From NCBI RefSeq assembly GCF_003293745.1, contig NZ_PTLZ01000001.1:434001-498000 (forward strand): a DNA stretch of 64,000 nt, read 5' to 3'. Position numbers and translations under genes: made by a program. Shown here one piece after another: positions 48,651 to 58,816 of this stretch. The first letter of the stretch is position 1; every line of letters starts with the position of its first letter. The notes beneath the pieces are model-generated. The model was not told the origin of the DNA. It ran no database searches and saw only the letters and a program-made list of their open reading frames with translations. This DNA is from Herminiimonas fonticola (GTDB lineage Bacteria; Pseudomonadota; Gammaproteobacteria; Burkholderiales; Burkholderiaceae_D).

Positions 48651-49252
48651 TTCTTCGCCATCAGCGCGGTTTCAGCCTGATTGAGCTGATGATAGGCATT
48701 GCCATAGTGGCGATCCTGCTGGCTGTCGGCATGCCTACATTTGGGTTGTGGATGCAAAATACGCAGGTTCGTACTGCGGCTGAATCGATTCAGAATGGCT
48801 TGCAGACTGCGCGTAACGAAGCGGTGCGACGCAATACCAATGTGCGCTTTAATCTGACCAGTGCCACTGGATTGGTGACGTGGAACGTCTGTGTCGTTGT
48901 GGGTGCTGCTTGTGGCGAAGTGATACAGCAACGTTCGGCTGCAGAGGGGGGCGCGAATGCGCGCGTTGGCATTAGTACTGATGTACCACCTACGCCTGTG
49001 CCAAATACGCAATATGCTACCGCGCTTGCAGCTGGCGCCGGCTTGTCTGGGGCTGGCGGTGCGGGCGTGACATTCAATGGCGTGGGCAGTATACCTGCCG
49101 CCAATATCGGGACGGACATTACGCGCATCGATATCATCAATGCCCTTGCAAATGATGCGCGCAGGCTGGTGATAGTTGTCGGTACCGGTGGACTGGTTCG
49201 TATGTGTGATCCGCTACACGCATTGGCAAGCAATCCACAGGGTTGTTCTTAA
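48644..49252 (+). CDS. fimT: Minor pseudopilin FimT/GspH-like
   Basis: Minor pilin (202 aa). Start ATG 48644 lies in AAAGGTGGCGGATG and overlaps the pilE stop; this gives a nine-residue leader, MLILRHQRG, then [20 protein letters not shown]. The region [21 protein letters not shown] is the GspH/FimT signature. Role: initiation and priming of the pilus in the inner membrane with PilVWX. Confidence 0.88.
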   Translation: MLILRHQRGFSLIELMIGIAIVAILLAVGMPTFGLWMQNTQVRTAAESIQNGLQTARNEAVRRNTNVRFNLTSATGLVTWNVCVVVGAACGEVIQQRSAAEGGANARVGISTDVPPTPVPNTQYATALAAGAGLSGAGGAGVTFNGVGSIPAANIGTDITRIDIINALANDARRLVIVVGTGGLVRMCDPLHALASNPQGCS

Positions 49253-49253
49253 T

Positions 49254-49703
49254 ATGATTATGGAAACTTCTATACTCAAACAACGCGGGTCGGTCATGCT
49301 GGAAAGCCTGATCGCCATCCTGATTTTTTCGATGGGTATTCTTGCCTTGGTCGCATTGCTTGGGGCATCGGTCAAGGATACTACCAATGCAAAGTATCGG
49401 GCGGATGCTAGTTTGCTGGCCAATCAGGTCATCGGCGAAATGTGGACCGGCGACAAGACAAACGCGACCTTGGTTGCCAATTATGGGACAGCCAGTGGTG
49501 CACAGTTTGTTGCATGGAAGGGGCGAGTAATTCAAGCGCTACCAGGTATTATTGATGCCGTCGTAGCCCCGCCTGTGGCCGGACAAAATCTGCCGACTAT
49601 AGCGGTCGATGCAAACAATATGGTGACAGTGACCGTATTCTGGCAGGCTCCGGGGGAGTCGGGACGACACAATTACGTCGCGGTCACGCGGCTGCACGAG
49701 TAG
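49254..49703 (+). CDS. pilV: Type IV pilus minor pilin PilV
   Basis: Minor pilin (149 aa). Leader MIMETSILKQRG, cleavage before SVMLESLIAILIFSMGILAL with Glu at +5. The end VFWQAPGESGRHNYVAVTRLHE is typical for PilV in this class. ATG 49254 (or 49260) is used; the open frame from 49176 runs inside fimT. One base separates it from the fimT stop. Confidence 0.87.
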   Translation: MIMETSILKQRGSVMLESLIAILIFSMGILALVALLGASVKDTTNAKYRADASLLANQVIGEMWTGDKTNATLVANYGTASGAQFVAWKGRVIQALPGIIDAVVAPPVAGQNLPTIAVDANNMVTVTVFWQAPGESGRHNYVAVTRLHE

Positions 49704-49719
49704 CGCGGGGGAATTGGTG

Positions 49720-50844
49720 ATGCATTATTCTTTTTCAACGCGCCGCAACCAAGGTTTCAGTCTGGTGGAAATCATGGTTGGTGTCGCAATCGGTCTACTT
49801 GGTGTATTGATCATCATGCAGGTATCCGTCGTTTTCGAGGGGCAGAAACGAACGACCACCACGGGTGCGGACGCGCAGACTAATGGTGTGACTGCTCTCT
49901 ATACAGTCGAGCGTGATGTGCGTCGGGCAGGATATGGCATGAGCGTGCCAGGCGCATTAGGCTGCACCGTCAAACGATATTATGACTCGGCACCAATTGG
50001 TGATTTATCTTTAGCCCCTGTGGTGATCGCCAATGGTGCTGCTGGCGCACCAGATAGCATCCGTATACTTTCCAGTTCCAAGGCTGGCTGGAGTCTTCCG
50101 AGCCGAATAACTGTTGAGCATCCTCCTCAAGCTACCAATATTTTTCTCAATACCACCTTGGGCATGGAGGAGGGTGATTTACTGGTTGCATACGAACCAG
50201 GAAAAGATTGCACGCTAATGCAGGCTACTGGAATCCCCAATGGCAATGTACAGGTTCATCATCAAAATACCAGTGAATGGAATCCGCCGGGGGGCAGCAA
50301 TATTTTCCCTGCTAGTGGCTATGGTGTCGGTGCACTGGTACTTAATTTGGGAGCATTGATAGACCGGACTTATTCGCTGGCGAACGGTAATTTGATACTT
50401 GCTGATTTTTCAAGCGCGACCAATACAAGCACTATACGTGCGATCATTTCTGACATCGTCAACATGCAAGCGGAATATGGTTTTGATACCCGTGCATGGC
50501 CGCAAAACGACCCTAGAGTCGATACATGGAGTGCCACGATGATAGATGCAGATGCTAGTGGCACTGTGAATGATGCTGGCGACATCGCTAGGGTCATCGC
50601 GGTGCGCATGGCGGTGGTTGCACGCAGCCCCTTGATGGAAAAACCCAATGCCAGTGGCGTTTGCGATATTACGATAGACACTGCAGTAGCAGGTCGCACT
50701 GTAAATAAACCGACATGGGCAGGTGGTGATATCGATGTCAGCAAAAATCCCGATGGCTCGGCCAATGCAAACTGGAAGTGTTATCGCTATAAAACATTCG
50801 AGAACATCATTCCGTTGCGGAATTTGTTGTGGGGGCAGACATGA
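49720..50844 (+). CDS. pilW: Type IV pilus minor pilin PilW
   Basis: Minor pilin (374 aa). Leader MHYSFSTRRNQG, cleavage before FSLVEIMVGVAIGLLGVLI with Glu at +5; then TNGVTALYTVERDVRRAGYGM, a PilW signature. ATG 49720 is preferred because GGGGGAA lies seven bases ahead; TTG and GTG just upstream are in frame but too close. Its stop overlaps the pilX start (ATGA). Confidence 0.9.
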   Translation: MHYSFSTRRNQGFSLVEIMVGVAIGLLGVLIIMQVSVVFEGQKRTTTTGADAQTNGVTALYTVERDVRRAGYGMSVPGALGCTVKRYYDSAPIGDLSLAPVVIANGAAGAPDSIRILSSSKAGWSLPSRITVEHPPQATNIFLNTTLGMEEGDLLVAYEPGKDCTLMQATGIPNGNVQVHHQNTSEWNPPGGSNIFPASGYGVGALVLNLGALIDRTYSLANGNLILADFSSATNTSTIRAIISDIVNMQAEYGFDTRAWPQNDPRVDTWSATMIDADASGTVNDAGDIARVIAVRMAVVARSPLMEKPNASGVCDITIDTAVAGRTVNKPTWAGGDIDVSKNPDGSANANWKCYRYKTFENIIPLRNLLWGQT

Positions 50845-51530
50845 AATTAAATTCCCGCTTCAACGGCAATGTTGAACGTTGCGTTGTGCTGCCTGCCTAT
50901 TCGATGCGGAGAGTACACCGTCAGCAGGGCGTCGTGCTTTTCATCGCACTGATCGTATTGGTTGCGATGACGCTCGCAGGTATAGGGTTGGTGCGTTCGG
51001 TCGACACAGGCAATTTGGTCGCTGGTAACATGGCATTCAAGCAAGGCGCCACCCTGGCTGCAGATGCCGGGGCAGAGACTGCAATTAGCTGGTTGACGCC
51101 TTTGAATGGCTCCATCGCCTTATATACAAATAATGCGGCCGCAGGATATTACGCAACAAGTCAATCTACGCTTGATCCAACAAATAGGAATAGTACGGCA
51201 ACAACACCTGCGGTTGATTGGGAGGACAATAATTGCAGCGGCTTGACGTTTTCGGTCTGCGTTAAACCTGCTCCCGCAATATCGGTTGGAGACAATTCAG
51301 TTTCATACATCATTCACCGCCTATGCCTGGCTGAATCTGATCCGAACAGTGCAGGCAACACTTGCGTCACTTATCAATCCAGCAGCTCCACCAGTCCTAA
51401 ACGAGGCGAGATCAAGTATGGCGACGACAAACGGTTTGAGCCTTTGCCTGGTCCTTACTATCGCATAGTCTCTCGGGTAAAAGGACCGCGGAATACCGTG
51501 AGTTTTGTGGAAGCAATGATTCATTTTTAG
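50841..51530 (+). CDS. pilX: Type IV pilus minor pilin PilX
   Basis: Minor pilin (229 aa from ATG 50841). N-terminal membrane helix QQGVVLFIALIVLVAMTLAG and the PilX_N block VAGNMAFKQGATLAADAGAE. As is usual for PilX/GspK there is no Glu at +5. ATG 50841 has GGGGG in front and overlaps pilW, but gives a 30-residue leader. ATG 50904 would give the more normal MRRVHRQQG leader without a ribosome site. PilX caps the pilus tip complex together with PilY1. Confidence 0.87.
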   Translation: MKLNSRFNGNVERCVVLPAYSMRRVHRQQGVVLFIALIVLVAMTLAGIGLVRSVDTGNLVAGNMAFKQGATLAADAGAETAISWLTPLNGSIALYTNNAAAGYYATSQSTLDPTNRNSTATTPAVDWEDNNCSGLTFSVCVKPAPAISVGDNSVSYIIHRLCLAESDPNSAGNTCVTYQSSSSTSPKRGEIKYGDDKRFEPLPGPYYRIVSRVKGPRNTVSFVEAMIHF

Positions 51531-51537
51531 CGCATTA

Positions 51538-51557
51538 CTCTTGTCTCATGACGAGAG
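51538..51557 (+). repeat. Hairpin between pilX and pilY1
   Basis: CTCTTGTC (51538-51545), loop TCAT, GACGAGAG (51550-51557): eight pairs with one G-U, seven nt after the pilX stop and without a T-run. Could protect the upstream pilin message or moderate read-through into pilY1. Confidence 0.45.
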
Positions 51558-51599
51558 AATGACATGACAAGTACAAACCGATAGCAATATCCGGAGACC

Positions 51600-54500
51600 A
51601 TGATGAAATACCTATCCTATAGTGCGCGATTCCCGATGATATTGTTTGCATTGATGCTTGTCGGGTACGGTGCTCATGCTGCCGAAACCGATATCGCTAA
51701 TGCTCCTTTGGCTTCCTCTTCAGTTGACGTGGTCAAGCCAAATGTCATGTTCATTCTGGATGATTCGGGCAGCATGGCTTGGGATTATTCGCCTGATGCT
51801 GCTGGCAACTTCGATGATGATGAATACGGGTCAAGAAGCAATCACTGCAATGGGATGTATTACAACCCCGCCGTCACTTACACCCCGCCGGTCAACGCCG
51901 ATGGAACAAGCTTTGCTGATGCGAGTTTTACTGCTGCACTTCCAAATGGTTTAAACGCGGCCACTTCCGGTTCCGGAGGGGCAAACAATCCGGTCAATCT
52001 GAATAATAGTTATTACTTTACTTATTCGGGAGCTACTAAGGCCTTGGGTTTTACTTACAACTCAAGCGAAAATGTTGATACATCAACTACTTTTTACAAG
52101 GAATGCGATAGCGATGTTGGGTCGAATCCTGGTAACGGGAAATTTACCAAGGTGACGATCACAACCGCATCCGCTGCGGCGTTAAAAACCAATTTTGCCA
52201 ACTGGTACAGTTATTACCGTACTCGCATACTGGCAATGAAAACTGCGGCAGGCAGGGCATTCAAAGCCGTAGGCAGCAGCTATCGTGTCGGCTACTCGAC
52301 GATCAGTTATACCGGCACGGACTCTGGCAATGCCGAATTCTTGAAAATTGCAGATTTCGATGTTACCCAAAAAGCCAGTTTTTACACCAAACTGTATAAC
52401 GCGGTACCTTCGGGCGGGACGCCTTTGCGTGCGGCCTTATCGAAGGCTGGCCGGATCTATGCGGGGAAATTGCTGACCGGAACAGACGATCCGGTGCAGT
52501 ATTCTTGCCAGCAAAATTTTACTATCCTGTCGACCGATGGGTATTGGAACGGTGATGCCGGTTACCAGTTAGACGGCACGACGGATGTCGGTAACCAGGA
52601 TGCGACAGAACTCCGGCCTATGTATGACGGCACGGTCGTCACCAATGTTAGTTACACGACTGCTACAGTTACCTTTAGCGGCTCCAGCAATACTTTGGTA
52701 AGCGGGATTGTTGTTAATGGCACCCAAATCATGTCTGGCTCCATCAACGATAGTTCTAACAGCAACACGGTGGCTTCCAGAACGGCTGCTTTAATTAGTA
52801 AAAATGGTTATACGGCGACGGTGTCCGGGAACGTTGTGACCATTAAGGCGCCTACCGCTTTGGGGGCAATTACATATACGCCGGTAGTGACCAAAACGGG
52901 GGGCATGACCGCCACCGCGACTGCATTCAGCACTGCTCCCAGTGTCGTTACCAGTGGTGGCGTTTCTAATTCGCTGGCCGACGTCGCGGCCTATTATTAC
53001 AATACTGATTTGCGTACTACTGCCCTAGGAAACTGTACGGGGGCGCTGGGCGGCAGCGCGGATGTTTGCGAGAACAATGTGCTTGGGTCGGGGCTGGATA
53101 ACAAAGGCTCTCAGCACATGACAACCTTTACGCTCGGCCTGGGGTTAAATGGGCTGCTTCAGTATTCGGAAGATTATCTGGGCGGCGGATCTGCGGATTA
53201 TGAAGCGATCAAGAATGCCACCAAAGATTGGCCCGTTCCGGAAGCGGATAAGCCAACTGCTGTTGATGATCTTTGGCATGCTGCGGTCAACGGGCGTGGT
53301 AGTTATTTCAGCGCTCAGACGCCTGACACGCTCATTAAAGGTATCACCAAGGTACTGACGAGTGCCAAGGCGCGTGAGGGCTCCGGTGTTGCTGCAGCTA
53401 CCAGTAATCTTGAGCCGGTAGCTGGCGACAATTTCCTTTTCCTTGCTATGTATCGTACCGTGTTTTGGGATGGGGACCTCGAGGCGAAAACGATAGATCC
53501 AAGCACGGGGGCAATTGCAGATACGGCTAGCTGGTCAGCACAGACAAAGCTGGATACAAGAGTCACTGCAACTGCTGATACCCGCACTATCTATACGTAC
53601 AGCGGGTTAGTAGCGGATACGAACAAACTGAAGCCATTTACCTGGGCAAGGCTGACGGAAGATGAGCAGGCTTATTTCAACAGCATGTGTGCACCCACGG
53701 TGCGATTATCGCAATGCAGTGATTCGATAGGTGGCCCAAATCTGACGACGATTCAGAGGGGCCTGATTCCAGGTGAAAACCTTTTAAAATTTATTCGCGG
53801 CCAGAATGCTTATGAAGATCAGGCGGGCAATGCGAACCCTATCTACAGGGACCGTGAACACGTATTGGGTGACATGATAGGTTCGCAACCTGTATATGTG
53901 AAGGCGCCGCCTTTTGTTTATGTTGACGCTAATTATGACGCGTACAAAACGCATCAGAAAGATCGCTTGGGGATGGTCTATGTAGCGGCGAACGATGGCA
54001 TGTTGCATGCGTTCGATGCGACGATCGGTCAGGCCGACTCGGGTACCGAGAAATGGGCTTACATCCCACCTATGGTTTTACCTAATCTGTATAAATTGGC
54101 GGACAAGAATTATCCAGCGAATCATCAATACTATGTTGATGGTGCACCTACCGTCGGGGACATCTGCCCGAATGCAGGCCTGATTACTCCAACGACATGC
54201 ACAAAGAATGAATGGAAAACGATTTTGGTCGGTGGCCTTAATGCAGGTGGCAAAGGGTACTATGCGCTGGATATTACCGATCCGGGAAATCCGAAGGCAT
54301 TGTGGAATTTTACCGACGCCAATGATGTGGATCTTGGGTACAGCTACGGTAATCCTGTGATTACTAAACGCCTTGATGGTACCTGGGTGGTTGTCTTTAC
54401 ATCAGGCTACAATAACCATACAGGTAGCGGCGATGGAGAAGGTCACCTGTATGTCTTGAATGCCGATACCGGCGTGCTGCTTTCCAAGCTAGACACAAAT

Positions 54501-55355
54501 GTTGGCGACACAACTACGCCAAGTGGTTTGGCTAAAATCAATGCGTGGATAGACAGTCTCAGTGACAACACCGCCAAACGGTTTTATGGCGGCGATTTGC
54601 TGGGCAACGTATGGCGCTTCGATCCCGATGACCGGATAGCTCCGACCGGGAATAAGGTGACCTTGCTGGCCGAGTTGGGTAATGTGTCTCCTATCGGTAC
54701 GCAATCTGTCACGATCAAGCCAGAGTTGACTGAGGTTGCCAGTGCCGGGGTTAGCTATCCGGTGGTGAATGTTGCAACCGGGCGTTATCTGGGTATTTCC
54801 GATTTGACTAATACGAGCATACAGTCGATTTATTCGTTGAAAGACAATCTGACTGAAACCGGTTTGGGAAAAGTTCGTACTGCTGGCGTGCTGGTGCAAC
54901 AGACATTGACTACCAGTGCCGATGGCTCTACGCGGACTACATCAAGCAACGCTGTTGACTGGGCCAGCAAATCAGGTTGGTACATGGATCTTAATCCAGG
55001 TAATAAGTCACCTGGTGAGCGGGTCAATGTCGATATGCAGCAGCAATTGGGATTGTTGACGGTGGCGGGTAATGTTCCAAAGAATGATGCATGTACTCCT
55101 GGTGGATATGCATGGATATATTCACTTGATTTCAAAACAGGGCAATTTGTTGAAGGCGCAACGGGCAATGTTGCCGGACGTCGGCAGGCGGGCTTGGTCG
55201 CCGGTATGAAAACATTGAAATTGAATACCGGTAAAACCGTCACCTTGATTACGGATACAGGTGGCACCATTACTGTAATGGATGATCCATCGTCCAATCC
55301 CGGAAGTGGCAATGGCGCGCGACGCGTTTCGTGGCGCGAGTTGATTGCGGATTAA
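51600..55355 (+). CDS. pilY1: Type IV pilus tip adhesin PilY1
   Basis: Large secreted tip adhesin (1251 aa). Signal peptide ends near GYGAHAAE (about residue 28). The von Willebrand A-like domain carries the MIDAS motif DDSGSM (54-59), and the C-terminal beta propeller contains YVAANDGMLHAFDA, VGGLNAGGKGYYALDITDP and RFYGGDLLGNVWRFD. A Ser/Thr/Val-rich segment of about 105 residues (346-452) interrupts the A domain. CCGGAGACC precedes the first of two ATGs. Role from the family: attachment, surface sensing and control of pilus extension. Last pilus gene of the cluster. Confidence 0.92.
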   Translation: MMKYLSYSARFPMILFALMLVGYGAHAAETDIANAPLASSSVDVVKPNVMFILDDSGSMAWDYSPDAAGNFDDDEYGSRSNHCNGMYYNPAVTYTPPVNADGTSFADASFTAALPNGLNAATSGSGGANNPVNLNNSYYFTYSGATKALGFTYNSSENVDTSTTFYKECDSDVGSNPGNGKFTKVTITTASAAALKTNFANWYSYYRTRILAMKTAAGRAFKAVGSSYRVGYSTISYTGTDSGNAEFLKIADFDVTQKASFYTKLYNAVPSGGTPLRAALSKAGRIYAGKLLTGTDDPVQYSCQQNFTILSTDGYWNGDAGYQLDGTTDVGNQDATELRPMYDGTVVTNVSYTTATVTFSGSSNTLVSGIVVNGTQIMSGSINDSSNSNTVASRTAALISKNGYTATVSGNVVTIKAPTALGAITYTPVVTKTGGMTATATAFSTAPSVVTSGGVSNSLADVAAYYYNTDLRTTALGNCTGALGGSADVCENNVLGSGLDNKGSQHMTTFTLGLGLNGLLQYSEDYLGGGSADYEAIKNATKDWPVPEADKPTAVDDLWHAAVNGRGSYFSAQTPDTLIKGITKVLTSAKAREGSGVAAATSNLEPVAGDNFLFLAMYRTVFWDGDLEAKTIDPSTGAIADTASWSAQTKLDTRVTATADTRTIYTYSGLVADTNKLKPFTWARLTEDEQAYFNSMCAPTVRLSQCSDSIGGPNLTTIQRGLIPGENLLKFIRGQNAYEDQAGNANPIYRDREHVLGDMIGSQPVYVKAPPFVYVDANYDAYKTHQKDRLGMVYVAANDGMLHAFDATIGQADSGTEKWAYIPPMVLPNLYKLADKNYPANHQYYVDGAPTVGDICPNAGLITPTTCTKNEWKTILVGGLNAGGKGYYALDITDPGNPKALWNFTDANDVDLGYSYGNPVITKRLDGTWVVVFTSGYNNHTGSGDGEGHLYVLNADTGVLLSKLDTNVGDTTTPSGLAKINAWIDSLSDNTAKRFYGGDLLGNVWRFDPDDRIAPTGNKVTLLAELGNVSPIGTQSVTIKPELTEVASAGVSYPVVNVATGRYLGISDLTNTSIQSIYSLKDNLTETGLGKVRTAGVLVQQTLTTSADGSTRTTSSNAVDWASKSGWYMDLNPGNKSPGERVNVDMQQQLGLLTVAGNVPKNDACTPGGYAWIYSLDFKTGQFVEGATGNVAGRRQAGLVAGMKTLKLNTGKTVTLITDTGGTITVMDDPSSNPGSGNGARRVSWRELIAD

Positions 55356-55382
55356 GAGGGTGACATGCATGGCTGACCAGGT

Positions 55383-56033
55383 GTGCCCCCCTTTTTGCTG
55401 AGCGTGCGAACGGTATGCTGCCTACCGGCGAGTGTGCTGGCTTTCGGGTTATCCTTGGCTGTGCATGTCGGCTTGATTATTGCGATTTGTATTGGTGGTA
55501 TCGCACAGCCCGGACATGTAGGTTTGCCAGATCTTGAACCTGCCTCCCTGCAAGTGGTGATGGTCGAGTTGGGTAGAGACGGTGGAACTTTTTCAGGTAC
55601 GAATCATGTGCGCGAGACGGCTCGCAAGCTGGTGCATATGGCTGATCCCATGTTTGTGGATGCTGAGAAAATTCCTCGGGAAGCGGGGAGCGGTAGTTCA
55701 ATCCTTCCGGCCCTGCTTCCGACTCCACCATATTATTTTTCGGCAAAAGAATTGACGCAAAGACCGTTGGTGGCCCGTGATGTGCCGGCGGATCTGATGT
55801 TGGTAGTGCCGGACGTACCTGCGCAGGCAGCGACATTGCAGATTTTGATCAATGAATATGGCGAGATTGATCGAGTAATAGTGGAGGATTCCTTGTTGCC
55901 AGAGACCGCCCAGAAAACGGTTGTCGATGCGTTTGTAAAAACCAGATTCCACCCTGGGGAAATTAATGGCGTTCCGGTCAAGAGCCAACTGAGAATTGAA
56001 ATCATGCTGGAAGAGATTGACGGAGAAAAATAA
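55383..56033 (+). CDS. TonB-like protein of unknown role
   Basis: Protein of 216 aa with one N-terminal membrane helix (about 18-40) that contains the SxxxH pattern of TonB (SLAVH). The middle is periplasmic and not the usual Pro/Glu/Lys-rich rod. The C-terminal TonB-type fold is visible in ILINEYGEIDRVIVEDSLLPETAQKTV and RFHPGEINGVPVKSQLRIE (as blocks). GTG 55383 is the first usable start; there is no clear ribosome site, so the N-terminus is uncertain. It follows pilY1 by 27 nt, not exbBD, and ends at a terminator, so it may be co-transcribed with the pilus cluster. Confidence 0.7.
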   Translation: MPPFLLSVRTVCCLPASVLAFGLSLAVHVGLIIAICIGGIAQPGHVGLPDLEPASLQVVMVELGRDGGTFSGTNHVRETARKLVHMADPMFVDAEKIPREAGSGSSILPALLPTPPYYFSAKELTQRPLVARDVPADLMLVVPDVPAQAATLQILINEYGEIDRVIVEDSLLPETAQKTVVDAFVKTRFHPGEINGVPVKSQLRIEIMLEEIDGEK

Positions 56034-56073
56034 GAAGCGCTAATTTGAACTTCGTTATTCGTGAAAACAAAAA

Positions 56074-56101
56074 AGGGCGCAATCTGCGCCCTCCATTTTT
56101 A
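56074..56101 (+). terminator. Terminator after the TonB-like gene
   Basis: AGGGCGCA (56074-56081), loop ATC, TGCGCCCT (56085-56092), then CCATTTTT. It is also preceded by a run of As, so it can serve the convergent hpf transcript. Confidence 0.8.
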
Positions 56102-56132
56102 GCGACTAATTTTCTCAGTCTTATTTTTTACC

Positions 56133-56486
56133 TTAAGGCGTGACAGCGTCCGATTCATCCGGCAATCGTTTGATTGCCTCATGTTGATGATCTTGCTGTT
56201 TGGTTTTGTATTTGATAACTTGCCGATCGAGTTTGTCGATCAGAGCATCAATCGCCGCATATAAATTATCGGCAATGCTTTCCGCATGCAGATCCTTGCC
56301 TCTCACGCGCAAGTTTATTTCTGCTTTCTGGCGTTTTTCTTTTTCCGGGAGATTGTCTACAGTCAGAATGACTGCAATGTCGATAACGTGATCGAAGTGT
56401 CGTTTGATACGCTCCAGTTTTCCTTGTACATATTCGCGGATGGCTGGGGTTAATTCGAGGTGATGTCCACTGATTGTGAGATTCAT
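56133..56486 (-). CDS. hpf: Ribosome hibernation promoting factor (short HPF)
   Basis: Short-form HPF/RaiA-type protein (117 aa), which dimerises or inactivates 70S ribosomes in stationary phase. [20 protein letters not shown] and [15 protein letters not shown] are characteristic; the basic C-terminus [16 protein letters not shown] is as expected. Directly downstream of rpoN, the position known from most proteobacteria, so probably controlled with it. Confidence 0.95.
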   Translation of the reverse strand: MNLTISGHHLELTPAIREYVQGKLERIKRHFDHVIDIAVILTVDNLPEKEKRQKAEINLRVRGKDLHAESIADNLYAAIDALIDKLDRQVIKYKTKQQDHQHEAIKRLPDESDAVTP

Positions 56487-56581
56487 ACAGTGCTCCTATG
56501 ATAATTCACTGGAGGTTCAAGCGCCTTGTTACCTGGCTACAAGAACACAGCAAGGTATAACAAAAACTACGAAGGACAGTT

Positions 56582-58051
56582 CTACAACGATTTGCGCAAA
56601 TTGACTGGTGGAATTTTCAAGGCTTCACGGTACTTTGCAACAGTACGTCGCGCTACAACCATACCTTGTTCCGCCAGCATTTCTGCAATCTTGCTATCAG
56701 AGAATGGAATTTTCGGGTCTTCAGCTCCTATCAGTTGCTTGATCAGTGCGCGTATCGCAGTTGACGATGCTTCACCACCTGTTTCCGTTGCAACATGGCT
56801 GCCGAAAAAATATTTCAATTCGAACATCCCATGCGGGGTAAGCATGTATTTCTGCGTCGTTACACGAGAAATAGTGCTCTCGTGCAGACCTAGTGTATCA
56901 GCTATTTCGCGCAACACAAGTGGGCGCATCGCGACCGCACCGTGTGAGAAAAAGTTGCGTTGTCGTTCTACAATCGCTTGCGATACGCGCAGGATAGTGT
57001 CGAAGCGTTGACGCATATTCTTGATCAGCCATTTGGCTTCCTGTAGCTGTGAGCCAAGTGATCCGTCGCCTTTGCTCTGCTTCAAAATATTTGCGTACAT
57101 GCTGTTGACGCGCAGTCGCGGCATGACGTCGTGATTTAGCATGACTTGCCAACCGCTGCGTGTGCGTTTGACAATCACGTCGGGGACCACATAGTCGGAT
57201 GCATCGCTGGCGAAAATGCTGCCTGGGTGCGGGTTGCATTGCTTGATGATGACTTGTGCTTCGCGCAAATCTTCGTCGTCGCAATCAAGGGCCTTGCGTA
57301 GTTTGTTGAAGTCGCGTTGCGCAAACAGGGTGAGATGATTTTCTACAATCGCGAGTGCCATGCGACGTGTGACCATCGCGACTTTCGGCATGCGCTTGAT
57401 TTGCAGAGCAAGACATTCAGAAGCATTGCGCGCACCTACGCCGGGCGGGTCGAAACTTTGCAGCAGGTTCAGTGCAATCTGCAATTCTTCCAGCTCGATT
57501 TCCAGTTCTTCCGGCAGGCGAGCATGAATTTCTTCCAGTTCTTCTTCCAGGTAGCCGTTGTCGTTCAGCGCATCGATGATTAGCTCGAGTAATGCGCGGT
57601 CGCGTCGTTCGCGTACGGTGACTCGCATCTGTTCCAGCAAGTGTTCGCGCAAGGTGGTTTCGTGTGCTTCCAGTTGAGGCCTGGCGTCATCATCTTCTGG
57701 CGCCTTCGAGGTGCGTGCTACATCGTCAAAGCTCCATTCGGCATCGCCGTTGGATGATTCCGGTGAGTCTGGCGTATCGAAGCTGGTTTCGCTTTCGGGT
57801 ACTTGCGCATTCGCTTCTACGCTGGCGCCTTCTGGGGTAGTTCCGGCGGAACCGATTGCACCATCGGCGAGCAAGCGAATCGCGTGATCGAGTGGATCGT
57901 CAGTACGTTCCAGCAGAGGATTGTCTGCCAAAATTTGTTCAAGTTCCTGATGCAATTCCAGCGTGGATAATTGCAGCAGACGGATCGATTGCTGCAATTG
58001 CGGCGTGAGTGCCAGATGTTGCGAAACGCGTAGCTGCAGGGATTGCTTCAT
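56582..58051 (-). CDS. rpoN: RNA polymerase sigma-54 factor
   Basis: Sigma54 (489 aa), needing an AAA+ activator for transcription. Region I is the Gln/Leu-rich N-terminus [15 protein letters not shown]. Region II is an acidic linker (about 60-130), and the core-binding domain follows. The C-terminal DNA-binding part ends with the RpoN box [10 protein letters not shown] (467-476). Follows lptB by 23 nt and precedes hpf. Likely reader of the candidate promoter at 48082. Confidence 0.97.
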   Translation of the reverse strand: MKQSLQLRVSQHLALTPQLQQSIRLLQLSTLELHQELEQILADNPLLERTDDPLDHAIRLLADGAIGSAGTTPEGASVEANAQVPESETSFDTPDSPESSNGDAEWSFDDVARTSKAPEDDDARPQLEAHETTLREHLLEQMRVTVRERRDRALLELIIDALNDNGYLEEELEEIHARLPEELEIELEELQIALNLLQSFDPPGVGARNASECLALQIKRMPKVAMVTRRMALAIVENHLTLFAQRDFNKLRKALDCDDEDLREAQVIIKQCNPHPGSIFASDASDYVVPDVIVKRTRSGWQVMLNHDVMPRLRVNSMYANILKQSKGDGSLGSQLQEAKWLIKNMRQRFDTILRVSQAIVERQRNFFSHGAVAMRPLVLREIADTLGLHESTISRVTTQKYMLTPHGMFELKYFFGSHVATETGGEASSTAIRALIKQLIGAEDPKIPFSDSKIAEMLAEQGMVVARRTVAKYREALKIPPVNLRKSL

Positions 58052-58074
58052 AGAGAGTTATCTTGCTGCCGCCA

Positions 58075-58815
58075 TTACATGCGGAAGTGTTCGCCCAGGT
58101 AAACGCGGCGTACCGATTCGTTGGCGATAATCTCGTCCGGGCTGCCACTGGCCAAGACCGCTCCCTGATTGATGATGTAGGCGCGATCGCAGATGCCGAG
58201 AGTTTCACGGACATTGTGATCGGTGATGAGTACACCGATGCCGCGCTCTTTCAGGAAGCGCACGATGCGTTGAATTTCAATCACGGCAATCGGATCTACG
58301 CCGGCGAACGGTTCATCGAGCAAAACGAAACGTGGGTTGGTTGCGAGTGCACGTGCAATTTCAACACGACGACGTTCGCCACCTGACAAAGACATCGCCT
58401 GATTTTCACGCAGTTTTTCGATTTGCAGATCGGCCAGCAAAGTGTTGAGACGTTGCTCGATCTGCGGTTTGCTTAAAGACTTGCCATTGGCGCGCTGCAG
58501 TTCAAGCACGGCACGGATATTATCTTCCACGCTTAATTTGCGGAATACCGAAGCTTCTTGCGGCAGATAGGACAGACCGAGTTGCGCGCGTTTGTGTATC
58601 GGCTGACGTGAAATATTCACGCCATCCAGTTCGATACTGCCGGCGTCGGAAGGAACCAGGCCAACGATCATGTAAAACGAAGTGGTTTTGCCGGCGCCGT
58701 TCGGGCCCAGCAGACCAATCACTTCGCCACTTTCAACCTGCAATGCGACGTCGCGCACGACTTGACGCGAGCCATAGCTTTTTTGTAGTCCGCTGACAAT
58801 TAACTTGCTCGACAT
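58075..58815 (-). CDS. lptB: LPS export ABC transporter ATP-binding protein LptB
   Basis: ATPase of the LptB2FG extractor (246 aa). Walker [10 protein letters not shown] (37-45), ABC signature [16 protein letters not shown], Walker [15 protein letters not shown], switch His in [10 protein letters not shown]. Start ATG 58815 is one base after the lptA stop; the longer frame from 58953 lies inside lptA. LptB neighbours rpoN, as in E. coli. Confidence 0.97.
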   Translation of the reverse strand: MSSKLIVSGLQKSYGSRQVVRDVALQVESGEVIGLLGPNGAGKTTSFYMIVGLVPSDAGSIELDGVNISRQPIHKRAQLGLSYLPQEASVFRKLSVEDNIRAVLELQRANGKSLSKPQIEQRLNTLLADLQIEKLRENQAMSLSGGERRRVEIARALATNPRFVLLDEPFAGVDPIAVIEIQRIVRFLKERGIGVLITDHNVRETLGICDRAYIINQGAVLASGSPDEIIANESVRRVYLGEHFRM

Positions 58816-58816
58816 C

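Noticed and set aside
48168-55355. Pilin cluster as a horizontally acquired island
   Set aside because: No flanking mobile genes, repeats or tRNA; the looser codon use is common for surface proteins with low expression.
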